From Saprospiraceae bacterium (GTDB taxonomy: Bacteria; Bacteroidota; Bacteroidia; Chitinophagales; Saprospiraceae), in contig JAHDBJ010000001.1 of assembly GCA_020630435.1 (NCBI GenBank), positions 310,001-374,000 on the forward strand: a stretch of 64,000 bases of DNA. The letters run 5' to 3'. The notes beneath the pieces were generated by a model. That model was given only the letters and a program-made list of their open reading frames with translations. It had not been told where the DNA came from and did not search any database. A program made the position numbers and the translations under genes. This document shows, piece by piece, positions 62,101 through 64,000 of this stretch; positions within the stretch are counted from its first letter, which is position 1, and each line of letters begins with the position of its first letter.

Positions 62101-63120
62101 CAAAGAGAGCGAGAGCTTCGGACCAAGATTAAAGGTTTAATCATCGATGCTTATCAAATCATTGCGACTGCACAAATCCAAATCGAACGAAATACCATTG
62201 AGCGAAATCTATCTAATAGACTGTCCGCCATCGAAGAAGAAAAAGAGGAAAAGCTAAAACAAGTACAAGGCAATGCTCAACTAGAAGCTCAGATTGAAAA
62301 GGAGTACAGCGATAAGAAAGACAAACTGGAAGCAGAAGCCGCTAAAAAACGAAAAGCCATTGCCAAAAAGGAGGCGATTATTCAAGGAGCATTAGCAGTT
62401 GTGAAGGCACTACCCAATCCATTTACGGTGGCTCTTGCTGTAGCGACTACTCTTGCCAACCTAGCAGTTATCGACAGCCAGCAATTCGCTAAAGGAGGAA
62501 GTATCGACAAGGATGGTTTTGTGCATGGCAACAGCCACAAAGACGGAGGAGTAAAGCTCTATATCAAAGGCAGTAAAAAAGGTCAAGGCAAGCACATCGA
62601 AGTGGAGGGTGGTGAATGGATGGATAATGATGAAGCTGGCAACCTCATTATCATCAATAAGCAATCTGCCCGAGCACATCATCACGAACTCAAATCCATG
62701 AAAGGAAAATCCTTTTTAGGTAAGGCTCAAGTATTGAATCAAATCAACCAATCCAAAGGTGGCGTAGACTTCTCTGACCAAATTCCTTTTCAAGTCTATC
62801 CCAAAAATGCTCCTTTAAAAAGTTTAAAAATACCATCGCTCACCGCCAAACTGATGCGGGCTCTTCCGATTCCAACTTTCCCCAAACCGAATTGGACACT
62901 CGCTCGTTATAGTAATGGAGGATTTGAGCAGCTTAACAATGCCCTCAAAGCTGCCGAAATCACAGGCGGTGATGTCATTATCAATCTCGATACCAATAAA
63001 CTAACCGATGGCTTCAAAGATGCTTTGAAGGAAATGCCAACCCCTCAAGTGGATGTCAAAAAGATTACGACTGCTCAAAATGAGATTAAAGTGCTGAAGA
63101 ATAATGCTAGGGGGAGGTAG
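59131..63120 (+). CDS. Phage tail tape measure protein, TP901 type
   Basis: A 1329-aa protein that sets tail length. The first ~160 residues are coiled coil. The TP901 core spans about 190-420 (LGESTEFTASQVAGSVKFLAQAGL; ASSGGIELGEAADIATNILSGFGE; ALANNGLKGSVGTRALANSIPRI). Hydrophobic segments lie near 545-640 and long coiled coils near 830-1050. The C-terminus has the GGSIDKDGFVHGNSHKDGG module common in this phylum. The start is GTG. At the usual ~0.15 nm per residue the tail would be up to ~200 nm. The last codons are AGG GGG AGG TAG. Confidence 0.93.
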   Translation: MTEKINALEINIDYGTSNLAAQEIIQKQQQLKAVITELRFENRELAKEQRQYLKEIRKGSDTAQVSYENTTKKIVNNENAIRQLSVVQRGFNKDIKDLNKAKTSIEALDVEYGQILKRLRQMSAAERKVMGKNLIKRATDIRKEVDKFNTSLKNYRANIGNYASGLEGIAGAFGKLGTAFGVSAGFYELNQVIQGTIGTFKDFEFAFDDAVSKLDSLDRTEENIGKLRTRVLELGESTEFTASQVAGSVKFLAQAGLNTNEILQSLESTLNLASSGGIELGEAADIATNILSGFGESASEANKIIDVLAKTSVSANTDIIELGEASKYAAPIFSQLGAGVEEVSAAMGALANNGLKGSVGTRALANSIPRITKGIPSIVKKMKELNLSFFDNGQFVGLNETISRLETAYQGLTQEQQAAATATIFGAEAAKSINALLGFQKTVTLEQGEALGIANERFGENNEIVLKGSEALKIFTKDLQDSEGAAKDIAEAKLDNLQGDILKLQSAVEGAKIALVEARDEGLRKFIQTLTQVLPPLIKNIDLIVKIGVGILIIAKNQLIANKAIAAWNLLQRAGATITAAYSTAIGVLSGKIKLSIIQTKAATVVTRVFNTVVRANPVGALVTVLTSAYLAYQTYARFAGESSEAQRKLNESTQAINREFAREKVELGKLFKLLKDVTISQDNKRKAIDKLQEQYPSYLRNINLETASSAELSKIQKEIEKNLLRNIALKQKDAAITELYVKQADLITERTRLQREGASGLSTLDRVGNSLASLLGSNRKEGESLGEFSVRLKTSSLDKQISDIEKQIKETEELFNDAFDLEEVVIAENNPLDDIINGLNSGKNNNKGGGSSDNNEDSTAESIQKESQAAQNSIEALEQKINELQAKIKQADPSNPLFDKWNKDLVTAQNNLDEAKEKLEAFQNRLKFEADGIDTRGEVVALDTLPAENFLLEQDLEATQKLKDARIAAAFEEVKAISELRQKQREEELQRERELRTKIKGLIIDAYQIIATAQIQIERNTIERNLSNRLSAIEEEKEEKLKQVQGNAQLEAQIEKEYSDKKDKLEAEAAKKRKAIAKKEAIIQGALAVVKALPNPFTVALAVATTLANLAVIDSQQFAKGGSIDKDGFVHGNSHKDGGVKLYIKGSKKGQGKHIEVEGGEWMDNDEAGNLIIINKQSARAHHHELKSMKGKSFLGKAQVLNQINQSKGGVDFSDQIPFQVYPKNAPLKSLKIPSLTAKLMRALPIPTFPKPNWTLARYSNGGFEQLNNALKAAEITGGDVIINLDTNKLTDGFKDALKEMPTPQVDVKKITTAQNEIKVLKNNARGR

Positions 63121-63288
63121 GGAGATTATGGTATTAATTTATATCTGTTGTAGTACTAACTATAAAGCTAGTTTACTAAAACTATTTTTTACTCATTTAT
63201 ATTACTACTAATATGCTACCTAATGGGGAGTATATATGATGGTGGGGCATTTAGCGACACTAGCTGTATATGTTTTGATAAATTGTTG

Positions 63289-64000
63289 TTATGCACTCCT
63301 AAATGTTGATATTCTTATTCCTTTTCCTTTTATTATTCCTTTTTCAAAATCATATTTAGAAATATATTTTTTAAGTTTTAAATTTTCCGCAAATTCTCTA
63401 TTTAATTCATTGTCCTTTAATAATGGTCTTTTCCCATTTTCTGCGATTAAAGAATATGGTTTATCCAAAGAGATAAGGAAATTTGAAATATCTTCTTTTT
63501 GATATATTCTATTCCACTTATTAAATAGTTTGATTTTATCTAATTCTGTTAAATTACTATCAACTCCAATAGTTAAAACCATTTCATTCGAAATTCTCAT
63601 ATTATTGTTATCCAAAAGTAATTTTCCAATTTGGGTTAATAGTACTGGGTCAGTATGAATTAGTACTGCATCATGATTATCAATTATTTGTTCTTTATAC
63701 TTTATAGATATTGAGTTAGATTTCATAAAGATTAATAAGTCATCATTTTCAATATCAAATGTATCAATCTCCTTAACAAATTTATCAGGATTATTTTCAA
63801 TTAATAGAATAGATAAATCCTTAAAATGCTGTTTTAAAAATTCAAAATTGATTGGGTTTGTGTTTAGTTTATTTTTATCTATTAGTAATTTGACCTTTTC
63901 ATAAGAAAGATTTTCAAAATTTAAAGAGTTATATATGTAAGGAATTGATCGTAATATATCAGAGTAATTTTTATTTTCAATATTATTGTTTAAGAGTAAT
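63289..64000 (-). CDS. 3' part of a large leftward gene (possible P-loop NTPase-type cargo)
   Basis: The frame is open from the right edge to the stop at 63289, 237 codons, so the inner ATG at 63726 is not the start. The protein is A/T-rich and helical with repeated short units (FLKQHFKDLSILLIENNPDKF; LLTQIGKLLLDNNNMRISNEMVL). The ending YISKYDFEKGIIKGKGIRIS vaguely recalls C-terminal regions of YobI-type P-loop NTPases, but this is weak. It is opposite to the tail genes and begins after a G-rich junction, like the TIR module. Confidence 0.6.
   Translation of the reverse strand, partial: LLLNNNIENKNYSDILRSIPYIYNSLNFENLSYEKVKLLIDKNKLNTNPINFEFLKQHFKDLSILLIENNPDKFVKEIDTFDIENDDLLIFMKSNSISIKYKEQIIDNHDAVLIHTDPVLLTQIGKLLLDNNNMRISNEMVLTIGVDSNLTELDKIKLFNKWNRIYQKEDISNFLISLDKPYSLIAENGKRPLLKDNELNREFAENLKLKKYISKYDFEKGIIKGKGIRISTFRSA

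Larger units (their letters stand above)
15045..64000. mobile_element. Integrated phage-like element (left part; right end outside the window)
   Basis: The element begins at a tyrosine integrase next to host genes. It then shows a leftward lysogeny region with a repressor-like gene, a rightward replication block, a cargo region, terminase, tail and tape measure genes. The order is that of a temperate tailed phage. The right attachment site is not in the window and I could not identify the left core in 14886-15044, which contains no tRNA gene. No portal or capsid gene is recognised, so completeness is uncertain. Confidence 0.85.

Noticed and set aside
15045-64000. CRISPR array
   Set aside because: No regularly spaced direct repeats were seen anywhere in the window.
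15045-64000. Conjugative element instead of a phage
   Set aside because: There is no relaxase, coupling protein or mating-pair gene, while terminase and tape measure genes are clear.

Overview
The window is AT-rich DNA from a member of the Bacteroidota. The evidence is a type IX secretion cargo protein with SprB-like repeats and a gliding-motility type C-terminal domain, a T9SS plug-family protein, and promoters of the TTG-N19/20-TAnnTTTG type. The exact family cannot be fixed from the sequence; the large SprB-repeat adhesin would suit a gliding marine or environmental lineage.

Positions 1-14.9 kb are host chromosome. They hold the end of an unknown gene, hutI, a large T9SS adhesin, a T9SS plug protein, a glycosyltransferase coupled to a Nudix hydrolase, sbcC, a bile-acid/sodium symporter family gene, ung, a small lipoprotein and an HD-domain hydrolase.

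From 15.0 kb to the right edge the DNA is one integrated phage-like element. It opens with a tyrosine integrase. A leftward lysogeny region follows, with a repressor-like HTH gene, a membrane protein and an outer-membrane barrel, interrupted by an ISAs1-family insertion sequence that has its inverted repeats and a 9-bp target duplication. A rightward early/replication region runs from about 20.2 to 35 kb: HTH regulator, ssDNA-binding-like protein, YqaJ exonuclease, HU, ArsR-like regulator, DnaQ-like exonuclease, a Spo11/TopoVI-A-like Toprim protein, an SF2 helicase with an intein in its P-loop, a DUF4373 replication protein and a DUF1064 nuclease. Two unusual tRNA-like RNAs flank the HU gene. 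A cargo region at 35-45 kb carries two lipoproteins, an amidoligase with a small partner, a complete type I restriction-modification operon, and a toxin/antitoxin/SecB-like chaperone operon resembling CmdTAC. The late region follows: ParB-methyltransferase, both terminase subunits, a gene with an apparent -1 frameshift, tail-completion and tail proteins, and a tape measure protein. It is broken by further cargo: a pentapeptide-repeat membrane protein, a TIR plus TIR-like/WG-repeat pair on the opposite strand, and the 3' part of a large leftward gene at the right edge.

Two near-identical cassettes, each a promoter followed at once by a terminator hairpin, stand in front of the packaging genes and the tail genes. 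They suggest that late expression depends on antitermination. No portal, head protease or major capsid gene is recognisable between the terminase and the tape measure gene. The strongest candidates for novelty are the paired hairpin/tRNA-like RNAs, the CmdTAC-like operon inside a prophage, the two-gene TIR module, and the promoter-terminator cassettes directly behind cargo insertions.
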